Assembly: GCA_031270145.1 (NCBI GenBank)
Contig: JAISYD010000286.1
Coordinates: 1-23,196, forward strand
DNA length: 23,196 bases
Direction of reading: 5' to 3'
Source: Planctomycetota bacterium
GTDB taxonomy: Bacteria > Planctomycetota > SZUA-567
Positions within the stretch are counted from its first letter, which is position 1; the number at the start of each line of letters is the position of its first letter. The notes under the pieces were generated by a model that saw nothing but the letters and a program-made list of their open reading frames with translations, was not told where the DNA came from and did not search any database. Positions 8,357 to 15,876 of the stretch are shown one piece after another. Made by a program: the position numbers and the translations under genes.

Positions 8357-10482
8357 CAGCCGACCGCCTCCCCGTCCTCGATCCAATCCTCCCAGAGACG
8401 AGGATCCACTTCCTCGGACTGGACATTGTCGTCGTCCGGCGCTCCAACCGTGTAAATGGCCGGCGGCGCCTCCGGTTCGTCATGGGCGGCGGAGCGGGAC
8501 GCGGCGGCGACGCCGGCGCCGCTCTTGGTCGGGACGCCCAAATACGCCAGGGTCCGACGGGCTATGGCGCCGCCGACGGGGGCGGACGCCTCGCCGCCAT
8601 ACTTACTGATCTCGCGTATGGAGACGCAGATAACCGCTTTCGGCCTGTCCCAGGGCGCCAAGGCGACGAAATTGGCGGTGTGACGGGTATTTGAATAAGC
8701 CCGGACGCCGGCGGCCCGCTCCTTGGCGTTGGCAATCATATTGGCGGTGCCGGTCTTGCCGCCCAGATCGTATTCGTCCAGGTTGGCCCGGCGGCCGGTG
8801 CCGTCGGTTATCACCTTGCGCATGGCCAGGCGCATAAGGGCCGCCGTCTCGGGCGATATCACCCGCCAGCGCATTTCCGGCTCCAGGCGCAGGGACATTT
8901 GCCCGGAGGCGTCGCGGACGCCCGCTATGACACGGGGCTTGGGCAGAACGCCGCCGTTGGCTATGACCGAATAGGCGGCGGCCATCTGGAGCACCGTCAC
9001 GTCGATCTCGTAGCCCATCGGCACCGAGCCCATGGTGTAGGACGACCACTTGCCGGCGGCGGTGACCCGTCCGCCGACCTCGCCCGGCAAAAGGCTGCCG
9101 GGCTTTTCGCCAAAGCCGTATTTAAGGACGTATTGGCGCATCTTTTCCGGACCCAGCCGCTGCCCCACCCGGACCATGGCGGGATTCGAGCTTTTCACCA
9201 TGGCCATCAGCAGGCTCATCCTCCCGTAGTCGTGGATATCCTTTATGGTGCGGCCGTTGTCCATGCGAAACCGGCCGCAATCGATTTCCTCGTTGAAATC
9301 CGCCAGTTTCTCCTCGATCGAGGCGGAAAGCACCAGCGGCTTGAAGGTGCTGCCCGGCTCCTGGGTCGCGGCCACCACCCCGTTCCAACGGTCGCTGGCC
9401 TGGAATTCGCCCGGCCGGTTGGGATCGAAGGTCGGATAATTGGCCATGGCAAGTATGCCGCCGGTGAAGGGGTCCATGACCACGGCATGGGCGGTCACCT
9501 CCGGCGCATTTTTCTTGAACTTGTCCACCGCCAGCCGCAGTTCCTCCTCGACTATCGCCTGGATGGCGCTGTCCAGGGTCAGTTCCACCGTAAGGCCGTC
9601 GGTGGAACGGTTGTCGGCCGCCAGGGAGGAAAGCGCGCGGGAACGCGCGTCCCGGGCCACCATCCTATTCAAGGAAATGCCCTCCAAAAGCGCCTGGCAG
9701 GCTTTTTCCACTCCCTCCCTCCCTTGGCCGTCAATATCGCCGAAACCCAGGACATGGGCTGACAATTCGCCTTGGGGATAGACCCTCATATATTCGGGCG
9801 GAAAAAAGACGCCGGCGAAACGCCCCTCGGCCGCCAGGGCGGTTTGCCGCCAGCCTTCGGCCGCCTCCTGCGCCAACTTTTGCCCCTCTTGATTCCGGGC
9901 CGCCTTGAATTCGCCGACCTTGCGCAACCACAAGCGGCGGTTACGCCAGGCATCGGACGTCTCCCGCTTGGCGGCATCCATGGCGGCGGTCAATTGGCTC
10001 CATTCAGCGTCGGAAAGACGGCGTTTGACCCAGACGAAACGGAGCGGCTCCTCTTCGGCGCTCCCATCCCCGCCGACAACCGTCCTCCGCTTGGCGATGT
10101 TTTTGGCCAGGCGCTCGCGCTCGGCCGGTTTGAGGGAAAGTATTCCGGCAAGGCGATCCAGCAACTTGTCCGGGTTGGAGCCCTCGGCCTCCAGGAGCGT
10201 TTTGGGATCGATGGCGCACGCCTTGGCCGCCACTGAAACGGCAAGCGTCCTGCCCTTGGCATCCACAATGCCGCCGCGGCGATCCCGCTCGCGCTGGAAG
10301 CCGAAGGTCTGGCGGATGGCGTCGCCGGAGAATTTGTCATGCTCAAGCACCTGCAACTGATACAATCGGGCCGCCACGACGAGAAAGGCCAAACCGGCCA
10401 GGCGGGCGAAACAGCGGGTACCCCGCGCCCGCGGCCCCCCGCTTGCCGGCACACCTTCCATGAATTCGCCGCCAGCGGCCAT
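8356..10482 (-). CDS. ftsI: Septal peptidoglycan transpeptidase FtsI (class B penicillin-binding protein) with an N-terminal-domain insertion
   Basis: The 708-aa protein has a short cytoplasmic tail, one transmembrane anchor (about 26-45), a PBP-dimer domain and a transpeptidase domain with all three active-site motifs: SxxK as STFK (Ser378-Lys381), SxN as SSN (431-433) and KTG (576-578). It should cross-link septal peptidoglycan in the periplasm with FtsW. Two features are odd. About 50 extra residues, helical and rich in Trp, Arg and Ala, sit between VKRRL (~155) and FAGVFFPPEY (~222). An acidic C-terminal tail of ~60 residues runs beyond the catalytic fold. No PASTA domain is seen. The ATG at 10482 has a nearby GGGGA and starts 8 bases after the ftsL stop. 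Confidence 0.94.
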   Translation of the reverse strand: MAAGGEFMEGVPASGGPRARGTRCFARLAGLAFLVVAARLYQLQVLEHDKFSGDAIRQTFGFQRERDRRGGIVDAKGRTLAVSVAAKACAIDPKTLLEAEGSNPDKLLDRLAGILSLKPAERERLAKNIAKRRTVVGGDGSAEEEPLRFVWVKRRLSDAEWSQLTAAMDAAKRETSDAWRNRRLWLRKVGEFKAARNQEGQKLAQEAAEGWRQTALAAEGRFAGVFFPPEYMRVYPQGELSAHVLGFGDIDGQGREGVEKACQALLEGISLNRMVARDARSRALSSLAADNRSTDGLTVELTLDSAIQAIVEEELRLAVDKFKKNAPEVTAHAVVMDPFTGGILAMANYPTFDPNRPGEFQASDRWNGVVAATQEPGSTFKPLVLSASIEEKLADFNEEIDCGRFRMDNGRTIKDIHDYGRMSLLMAMVKSSNPAMVRVGQRLGPEKMRQYVLKYGFGEKPGSLLPGEVGGRVTAAGKWSSYTMGSVPMGYEIDVTVLQMAAAYSVIANGGVLPKPRVIAGVRDASGQMSLRLEPEMRWRVISPETAALMRLAMRKVITDGTGRRANLDEYDLGGKTGTANMIANAKERAAGVRAYSNTRHTANFVALAPWDRPKAVICVSIREISKYGGEASAPVGGAIARRTLAYLGVPTKSGAGVAAASRSAAHDEPEAPPAIYTVGAPDDDNVQSEEVDPRLWEDWIEDGEAVG

Positions 10483-10490
10483 GGATTCCC

Positions 10491-10853
10491 CTATCTTCCG
10501 CCAAGCGAGGCCATTCTAACCGGCCGTTCCAATTTAAGGAAAACCTTGTCCAGGACGGTTCCAGGCAACCGCTCCGTCCCCCGGTTGAATCCTGCCCGGC
10601 AATTGGGATCGGCGCTGCCGATGGCCACCAGGCGGGGCGCTTTTTCCCGTACCAGGGCGCCAAGCCGGTTAGGGGAGCAAAGGGCTATTTCATCGGCCCG
10701 GAGCTTTTCCATCCTTTTCCGGATATCGTCTTCCCGGCGCGCCAGTTCAGCCAGATCATACCTGGCCCAAGTTTGCTTGAAGGTCTCCTGGACCATGCAC
10801 CACCCCACCAGCGCCACCAACGCCACCCCCAGCACAAATCCCCGGATGCCCAT
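10491..10853 (-). CDS. ftsL: FtsL-like cell division protein
   Basis: This 120-aa bitopic membrane protein has one N-terminal transmembrane helix (residues 3-21, FVLGVALVALVGWCMV), then a charged heptad-like helix (about 30-55, LAELARREDDIRKRMEKL) likely to form a coiled coil, then an extracytoplasmic tail. FtsL proteins diverge strongly in sequence, so the call rests mainly on this layout and on the position between rsmH and ftsI, where ftsL is found in most bacteria. Its expected role is to form the FtsL/FtsB-type complex that activates FtsWI. AGGGA lies 5 nt before the ATG at 10853. No ftsB is seen in the window. Confidence 0.78.
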   Translation of the reverse strand: MGIRGFVLGVALVALVGWCMVQETFKQTWARYDLAELARREDDIRKRMEKLRADEIALCSPNRLGALVREKAPRLVAIGSADPNCRAGFNRGTERLPGTVLDKVFLKLERPVRMASLGGR

Positions 10854-10882
10854 GGAAATCCCTTTCCAGTCTGCACCATTCC

Positions 10883-11845
10883 TTAATTCAACCGCTCCAC
10901 CGCCCGCAATTTGGCGCTCCTGGCCCTGGGGTTGCCCCGGATCTCGTCCCTGGACGGAACCGTCGCCCCGGACAAAACCATTTCAACCAACCCCATTTCC
11001 AGCCAGCGCTTGAATATCCGTTTGACCAAGCGATCCTCAAGCGAATGGAAAGTCAGTACCGCCAGCCTGCCGCCAGGCGGCAAAACCCTCCCGGCCGCCG
11101 CCAATCCCCTGGAAATGCAGCCCAATTCGTCATTCACATACATCCTGAGCGCCTGAAACATCCGGGTAGCCGGATGCGCCCGGCCTAGCCGCGGCGCCGC
11201 CCTTAGCGCCAGTTCCGAGAGTTCGCCAGTCGTTTCTATCGGACGCCCCGCCCTGCCCTCTACAATGCATTTGGCCAAGCGGCGGGAAAAACGCTCCTCC
11301 CCCAGTTCGCTGAAAAGCAGCCTGAGCCGTTCTTCCGGCCAGGCGTTGACGATATCCCGCGCGGTCGGCCCGCCGTCCCGGCTCATCCGCATATCCAGGG
11401 GGCCGTCCCGCATAAAAGAAAAACCGCGCTCCGGCGAGTCGAGCTGGAGCGAGGAAACTCCGAGATCCAACAGGATGCGATCCGCTCCGGCAACCCCCAA
11501 TCGCCTCAATTCCCGATCCATGAATTCAAACGGCATATTGACAAAATTCGTCCGGCACGGGAGTTGCGCCAGCCTGAATCTGGCCAGGGCGAGGGCTTGG
11601 GCGTCGCGGTCGAAACAAACCAGCCGCCCCCCGCCTCCCAGCGCCGGCCCAAGCAGAAGGGAGTGGCCTCCCAAACCGGTTGTGCCGTCCACCGCCGTAT
11701 CTCCCGGACGGGGAGCCAGGACATCCATCACCTCGGCCGGCATAACCGGCAAATGCCCGGGAACGGCGGCGTCCATGCGCCCCCCGGTGAATATTCCCGT
11801 CCCGTCCGCTTGGCCTCCGGCCCTGGATTCAGCCAATTGGACCAT
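10883..11845 (-). CDS. rsmH: 16S rRNA (cytosine(1402)-N(4))-methyltransferase RsmH
   Basis: RsmH (MraW) methylates N4 of C1402 in the decoding region of 16S rRNA using S-adenosylmethionine. The family start HLPVMPAEVMDVL leads into the SAM-binding motif DGTTGLGGHS; ILLDLGVSSLQLD and the C-terminal LTFHSLEDRLVKR motif are also present. The usual location is first or second in the dcw cluster, as here. The ATG at 11845 has GAGG 7 nt upstream and starts 2 bases after the upstream stop. A TTG at 11851 overlapping that stop, and an internal ATG (MDAAVPGHLPVM) that would trim ~23 poorly conserved residues, are alternatives. Product is 320 aa from the chosen start. Confidence 0.95.
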   Translation of the reverse strand: MVQLAESRAGGQADGTGIFTGGRMDAAVPGHLPVMPAEVMDVLAPRPGDTAVDGTTGLGGHSLLLGPALGGGGRLVCFDRDAQALALARFRLAQLPCRTNFVNMPFEFMDRELRRLGVAGADRILLDLGVSSLQLDSPERGFSFMRDGPLDMRMSRDGGPTARDIVNAWPEERLRLLFSELGEERFSRRLAKCIVEGRAGRPIETTGELSELALRAAPRLGRAHPATRMFQALRMYVNDELGCISRGLAAAGRVLPPGGRLAVLTFHSLEDRLVKRIFKRWLEMGLVEMVLSGATVPSRDEIRGNPRARSAKLRAVERLN

Positions 11846-11847
11846 AC

Positions 11848-13398
11848 TCAAACCTCATTGACGGCGGCTTGGACCTTTGGCCAGCCCTCGGGGGATTTCA
11901 ATTTGACGATGCGTTCCTCAAGTACTGTTTTGGCGATCCGGCGGCGCTCCAGGGCCGAGCCATCCGGCCGCTTCGGAACCGGGCGCGGCGGACGCACCCG
12001 GGCGGCCAGTTCCCGCAACACCCGGCTGTCAGCCTGGTCGAGGATGCGGCTGCCCGTCGCGTCGTCGCGACCGCGATGTATGGCTTGCAAACGGAGCAAA
12101 CTGCCGGACGGCATGGGATCCGCCAAACCGGCTTGCGGATGTACCGTAATCCGGCCGCGATCATCGATTTCAGCCACAATCACCCCCTGCACCTCGGGAA
12201 TGTCGCGGGAAGCCGGGTCATCCCGCGGCAATTGTCTCTCTGTTGCGGCATTCTCCGCCGTGCCGGCGCGTCCGGGCGGGCTTCCCCTGGCCGCAACCGC
12301 CTTCCCGGCCGGGGAAAACAGGTTGCTGAAAAACCAAACCCACCCCGCCAGGGACAACAACGGCAAAGCCGTCAGGGTGACGGTCCAACGGCGATCACGC
12401 CAAAATTCCTCCGCCAGTTCCAGCGGCGGAGCCGGATGGTCGATAGTCACCCCGACCGCCATAATCCATGGAACATCCGCCCTGGCTTCGCTCCGTTCCA
12501 GCCAAACCAGGCGGCCCGGTCCGGCTTCGGTCCATTCTCCCGCCTTGCCGATGTGGGGGGGCGGGCGATCCGATGCCGCCGGCGATGGCTTCTCTCCGCT
12601 CCCCGGCGGGGTGAACGCCGCCGCCGAGCCGTCGGGGTTCAACAGCCAGCCGTCCCAAGCGGCGCCGTCCAGGTGGAATCCCGCAAAGGAGTCGGAGAGA
12701 AGTTTCGCCATCTCCGCCGCACTATGGGGAGGGTTGTCGTCCCGCGCCGCCAGTTCCACCCGGAGCGACCAGTCGCGGGATGAATCGCCGTCGTTGAAGA
12801 TGAACTCCCGGACCATGGCCGCGGTCAAAACGTCGGCCGAACGGTCGATGCCGCCAAGCGACAGGAGTTCCCGTGAATTATCCTCGGTCACGCCAAGGGA
12901 ACTGCCGGCCGGCAACAACAGGGCGAGTTCGGGCGAGGAGGCGCGAAGCGCCGCCAGGGCCTGATCGTCCCTTTCCTCCGGGGGGGGGATTTCCAGAAAA
13001 GCCGCCATCCCATTGAATCCAGGCGGGAAACGTCCAATTTCGCGGCGGAAAGGCGCCTTCCGTCCCGCCTTGTCCAGGATGGAGATCAGCAAGCCGTGGA
13101 CAGAATCAAGGACGCCCCTGGTTTCAAGGCGAAGATTCCTTTCCTGGTTTTTCCTGGCCGCTTTCCTGGCCTCAAGCAAAACCGCCGAACGCTTTATCGC
13201 CTGTGAGAGGATATCCCCCGCCCCCAGGCGGGCGTTTTTTTCCAGTTCCAGGGCCGCCCGGTCGGCTGCCTCCTGATCCGCGGCCACCTTGGCCGCGAAA
13301 AGCCAGCCGGCGACGGCAAGTAAGAAAGTCAGGCTCAGCGGGGCGATCAACCCCGGCCAAACCGCCGAACCTCTTTCCCGCGCCGCCAGTTCCGCCAT
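11848..13398 (-). CDS. Unrecognised two-TM receptor-like protein at the head of the dcw cluster
   Basis: I do not recognise this 516-aa protein. It has a short basic/acidic N-terminus, TM1 (about 15-37), an Ala/Arg/Glu-rich helical stretch likely to be coiled coil (40-112), a mixed alpha/beta extracytoplasmic region to about 338, TM2 (338-361) and a ~155-residue cytoplasmic part. The periplasmic region ends in PWIMAVGVTID just before TM2, which recalls Cache-type sensor domains, but this is a resemblance by eye. The cytoplasmic part starts with a Pro/Gly/Ala linker, then a beta-rich segment (EVQGVIVAEIDDRGRITVHP, 402-421) and a basic helical end. No kinase, GGDEF or methyl-accepting motif is visible. 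It starts 9 bases after the UPF0316 gene and abuts rsmH, the place often held by mraZ. Coding is supported by the tight spacing and AAGG before the ATG. Confidence 0.8.
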   Translation of the reverse strand: MAELAARERGSAVWPGLIAPLSLTFLLAVAGWLFAAKVAADQEAADRAALELEKNARLGAGDILSQAIKRSAVLLEARKAARKNQERNLRLETRGVLDSVHGLLISILDKAGRKAPFRREIGRFPPGFNGMAAFLEIPPPEERDDQALAALRASSPELALLLPAGSSLGVTEDNSRELLSLGGIDRSADVLTAAMVREFIFNDGDSSRDWSLRVELAARDDNPPHSAAEMAKLLSDSFAGFHLDGAAWDGWLLNPDGSAAAFTPPGSGEKPSPAASDRPPPHIGKAGEWTEAGPGRLVWLERSEARADVPWIMAVGVTIDHPAPPLELAEEFWRDRRWTVTLTALPLLSLAGWVWFFSNLFSPAGKAVAARGSPPGRAGTAENAATERQLPRDDPASRDIPEVQGVIVAEIDDRGRITVHPQAGLADPMPSGSLLRLQAIHRGRDDATGSRILDQADSRVLRELAARVRPPRPVPKRPDGSALERRRIAKTVLEERIVKLKSPEGWPKVQAAVNEV

Positions 13399-13407
13399 GG
13401 CCAGACC

Positions 13408-13941
13408 TTATTTATAACCTCGACTTCGGAAATAGCCGCCCGACACGCCCTTGAGATCGGAGAAGAAAATGAAGCCGCCCAACCCCTTGGCGATTTCGCT
13501 GACCTTCGCTACTTCCCGTCGGTAACAAATTACCTTGAACACCAGGTTGGGGCCGTTCTTGCCCTCGCCGGTCAGCACCGTGGTGCCGAAGCCGGCTTCG
13601 CGCAGGCGTTCGGCCAAGTGGCTGGATTCATCGCTATGCGCCATGATGATCTCCATCATGACGTAGGCGTTGAGCAACTTGGACTCAAGCCAGGAGCCGA
13701 TGACGTTGCCGCTGGCGTAGCCGCCGCAATAGGCGATGAGTTGCGGCAAGGACAGGGACTTGCCGCCGCCCATGATGGCGTTCATCACCATTATGTAAAC
13801 CATAACCTCGAAAAAGCCCATTCCGGCCGCCAGGATTTTCCGGCCCCTGACCAACATGAGGATGCGTATCACATCCATGGTCACATCGGTGCAACGGGCC
13901 AGGAAAATGATGAACGCGGTGATAAGAGCCTCGCTGTCCAT
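13408..13941 (-). CDS. UPF0316/DUF2179-type membrane protein (DUF5698 N-terminal domain)
   Basis: The 177-aa product has about three hydrophobic helices in its first ~90 residues (around 5-30, 37-58 and 66-85), including CTDVTMDVIRI and GGGKSLSLPQLIAYCGGYASGN, which are characteristic of the UPF0316 family. A soluble C-terminal domain (about 95-170, with GFGTTVLTGEGKNGP and FFSDLKGVSGG) fits DUF2179, proposed to be a small regulatory or ligand-binding domain. Function is unknown. The ATG at 13941 is chosen because GGAGGAGAGG lies 8 nt upstream; a TTG at 13980 would add 13 residues without a better site. A promoter at 14005-14033 makes it the first gene of its transcript. Confidence 0.85.
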   Translation of the reverse strand: MDSEALITAFIIFLARCTDVTMDVIRILMLVRGRKILAAGMGFFEVMVYIMVMNAIMGGGKSLSLPQLIAYCGGYASGNVIGSWLESKLLNAYVMMEIIMAHSDESSHLAERLREAGFGTTVLTGEGKNGPNLVFKVICYRREVAKVSEIAKGLGGFIFFSDLKGVSGGYFRSRGYK

Positions 13942-14004
13942 GATTGCCGCCTCTCCTCCGCCGTGCCGTATTTTCACCAACCGCCGTCTTTCCGGATAAG
14001 GTTG

Positions 14005-14033
14005 ATTATAGCATCCGGCCGCCCCGAAAGCAA
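14005..14033 (-). promoter_or_regulatory. Predicted sigma70 promoter upstream of the UPF0316 gene and dcw block
   Basis: On the minus strand a perfect TATAAT (-10, 14005-14010) is separated by 17 bases from TTGCTT (-35, 14028-14033, three of six consensus positions). It lies just past the typA stop, and transcription would start about 57 nt before the UPF0316 start codon. No other strong promoter was noticed before rsmH, so it may drive the whole dcw block, in addition to any read-through from typA. Confidence 0.65.
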
Positions 14034-14040
14034 CTCCGGG

Positions 14041-15876
14041 TCAGGCCCCCCTGGCCACCAGCCTCGCCTGGCGCCCCAGCTTGCGGCGCTCGTTGTCGGT
14101 GCGCACCCGCTTGCGCATGCGGCTGTTCGTCGGCGTAACCTCCAAAAGTTCGTCGTCGTCAATGTATTCGAGCGCCGCCTCCAGGGAGAACTCCCGGGGC
14201 GTGGCCAGATCGGCGTTGCGATCATGCGCTCCCGACGCCCTGACATTGGTGAGTTTTTTTTCCCGGCATACATTCACCTCCAGGTCGTCGGGACGGGAAT
14301 TCTCGCCGACAATCATCCCCTCGTAAACCTCGGCGCCCGGGTAGATGAAAAATTGTCCGCGGAGCTGCAAGCCGTCCAGGGCGTAAGCGGTGGATTTGCC
14401 CTGGGACGCGGACACCAGAACCCCGTTCGGTCGCCCCGGGACTTCTCCCTTGTAGGGCTCGTAATCGAAAAAAACGTGGTGGATCACGGCTTCCCCCCGG
14501 GTGACGGTAAGCAGGCGGCCGCGGAGGCCGATCAGGCCCCGGCTGGGAATTTTGAAGATCAAATGGAGGCCGCCGTTCCGGCGCTCCATCTTTTCCAGCG
14601 CGCCCCGGCGGGAACCTATGAGCTCCATCGCCTTGCCGCCCGCCTCCTCCGGCACGTCCACGGAAAGGATCTCCACCGGCTCCAGCCTCACGCCGTCCCG
14701 CTCGCGAAACACCACATGGGGGCGGCCCACCGCGAATTCGTAGCCCTCGCGGCGCATGGTCTCAATGACGATGCCCAAGTGCAGCAGACCGCGGCCGCCC
14801 ACCAGAAAACCGTCCGGCGTCTGCTCCAGGCGAAGGGCGATATTGCTCCGAATCTCGCGCTCCAGGCGCTCCTTCAAGTGCCGGCTGGTGACGAACTGCC
14901 CCTCGCGGCCGAGGAAGGGGCTGTCGTTGGGCTTGAACTCCATGGTCAGGGTGGGTTCGTCGATCTGGACGGCCGGCAGCGCCTCGGGGGTCTCGGAATC
15001 GGCGATGGTGTCGTAGATGCCGATGTCCGGAATGCCGGTGATTAGGGCGATGTCGCCCGCCGACACCTCCCGGATCCCGGTCCTCCCGATGCCGTCGAAT
15101 ATCTGCACCGTCTCGACCCGCCCGTTCCGCCGGCCGCCGTCGCGGAGCATGACCGCCACATCGGCCTTTTCCCGGACGCGGCCCCGTCCGACCCGCCCGA
15201 CGGCTATGCGACCGACATAGTCGTTGTAGTCGATGGCCGCCACCTGCATCTGGAGGGGGCCGTCGCAATCCGCCTCGGGCGCCGGGATGTACCGGAGGAT
15301 GGCGTCGAGAAGCGGGCGGCAATCGGCGGATTTGTCGTCCATTTCCAGCTTGGCCACCCCTTGCCGGCCCGAGGCGTAGATCACCGGGAAGTCAAGCTGC
15401 TCCTCCGAGGCGTCCAGTTGCAGGAAAAGTTCGAACACCTCGTCCAATACCTCGTGGGGCCTGGCGCCCGGCCGGTCGATCTTGTTGATCACCACCAGCG
15501 GCTTCAGGCCGGCCCGCAGCGCCTTGCGGAGGACAAAGCGGGTTTGGGGCATGGGGCCGTCGAAGGCGTCGACCAGGAGCAGGACGCCGTCGGCCATGTT
15601 GAGCACCCTCTCCACCTCGCCGCCGAAATCGGCGTGGCCGGGGGTGTCGATGACGTTGATGCGCACGCCGCGATAGTTTATGGCGGCGTTTTTTGAGAAG
15701 ATGGTGATGCCGCGCTCGCGCTCGATGGCGTTGGAGTCCATGACGCAGTCGACCACCTCCTGGTTTTGCCGGAAGACATGACACTGTTTGAGCAGGGCGT
15801 CCACCAGGGTGGTTTTGCCGTGATCGACATGGGCGATGATGGCAATGTTCCGGAGTCCGTCAATTCGCGTGATCAT
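14041..15876 (-). CDS. typA: Translational GTPase TypA/BipA
   Basis: The 611-aa GTPase binds the ribosome and helps large-subunit assembly and stress adaptation in known relatives. The G motifs are intact: AHVDHGKTT (15-23), RGITI, DTPGHADF and NKIDRPG. The EF-G-like domains and the TypA-specific C-terminal region follow (KGEVPGRPNGVLVS, then VNVCREKKLTNVRASG and the NSRMRKRVRT end). Length is normal. The reading frame continues upstream without a stop for more than 200 codons, but the ATG at 15876 fits the family N-terminus MITRIDGLRNIAIIAHVDHG exactly. That ATG overlaps the stop of the upstream helicase gene (ATGA), so the two are probably translationally coupled. Confidence 0.97.
   Translation of the reverse strand: MITRIDGLRNIAIIAHVDHGKTTLVDALLKQCHVFRQNQEVVDCVMDSNAIERERGITIFSKNAAINYRGVRINVIDTPGHADFGGEVERVLNMADGVLLLVDAFDGPMPQTRFVLRKALRAGLKPLVVINKIDRPGARPHEVLDEVFELFLQLDASEEQLDFPVIYASGRQGVAKLEMDDKSADCRPLLDAILRYIPAPEADCDGPLQMQVAAIDYNDYVGRIAVGRVGRGRVREKADVAVMLRDGGRRNGRVETVQIFDGIGRTGIREVSAGDIALITGIPDIGIYDTIADSETPEALPAVQIDEPTLTMEFKPNDSPFLGREGQFVTSRHLKERLEREIRSNIALRLEQTPDGFLVGGRGLLHLGIVIETMRREGYEFAVGRPHVVFRERDGVRLEPVEILSVDVPEEAGGKAMELIGSRRGALEKMERRNGGLHLIFKIPSRGLIGLRGRLLTVTRGEAVIHHVFFDYEPYKGEVPGRPNGVLVSASQGKSTAYALDGLQLRGQFFIYPGAEVYEGMIVGENSRPDDLEVNVCREKKLTNVRASGAHDRNADLATPREFSLEAALEYIDDDELLEVTPTNSRMRKRVRTDNERRKLGRQARLVARGA

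Noticed and set aside
11564..12964. Plus-strand open frame of 466 codons
   Set aside because: It lies antisense across rsmH and the 516-aa gene, has no ribosome site or family motif, and is the kind of long shadow frame expected in GC-rich coding DNA.
13618..15045. Plus-strand open frame of 475 codons
   Set aside because: It is antisense to the clearly real typA and UPF0316 genes; the sequence is His/Gln/Gly-rich shadow composition with no recognisable domain.
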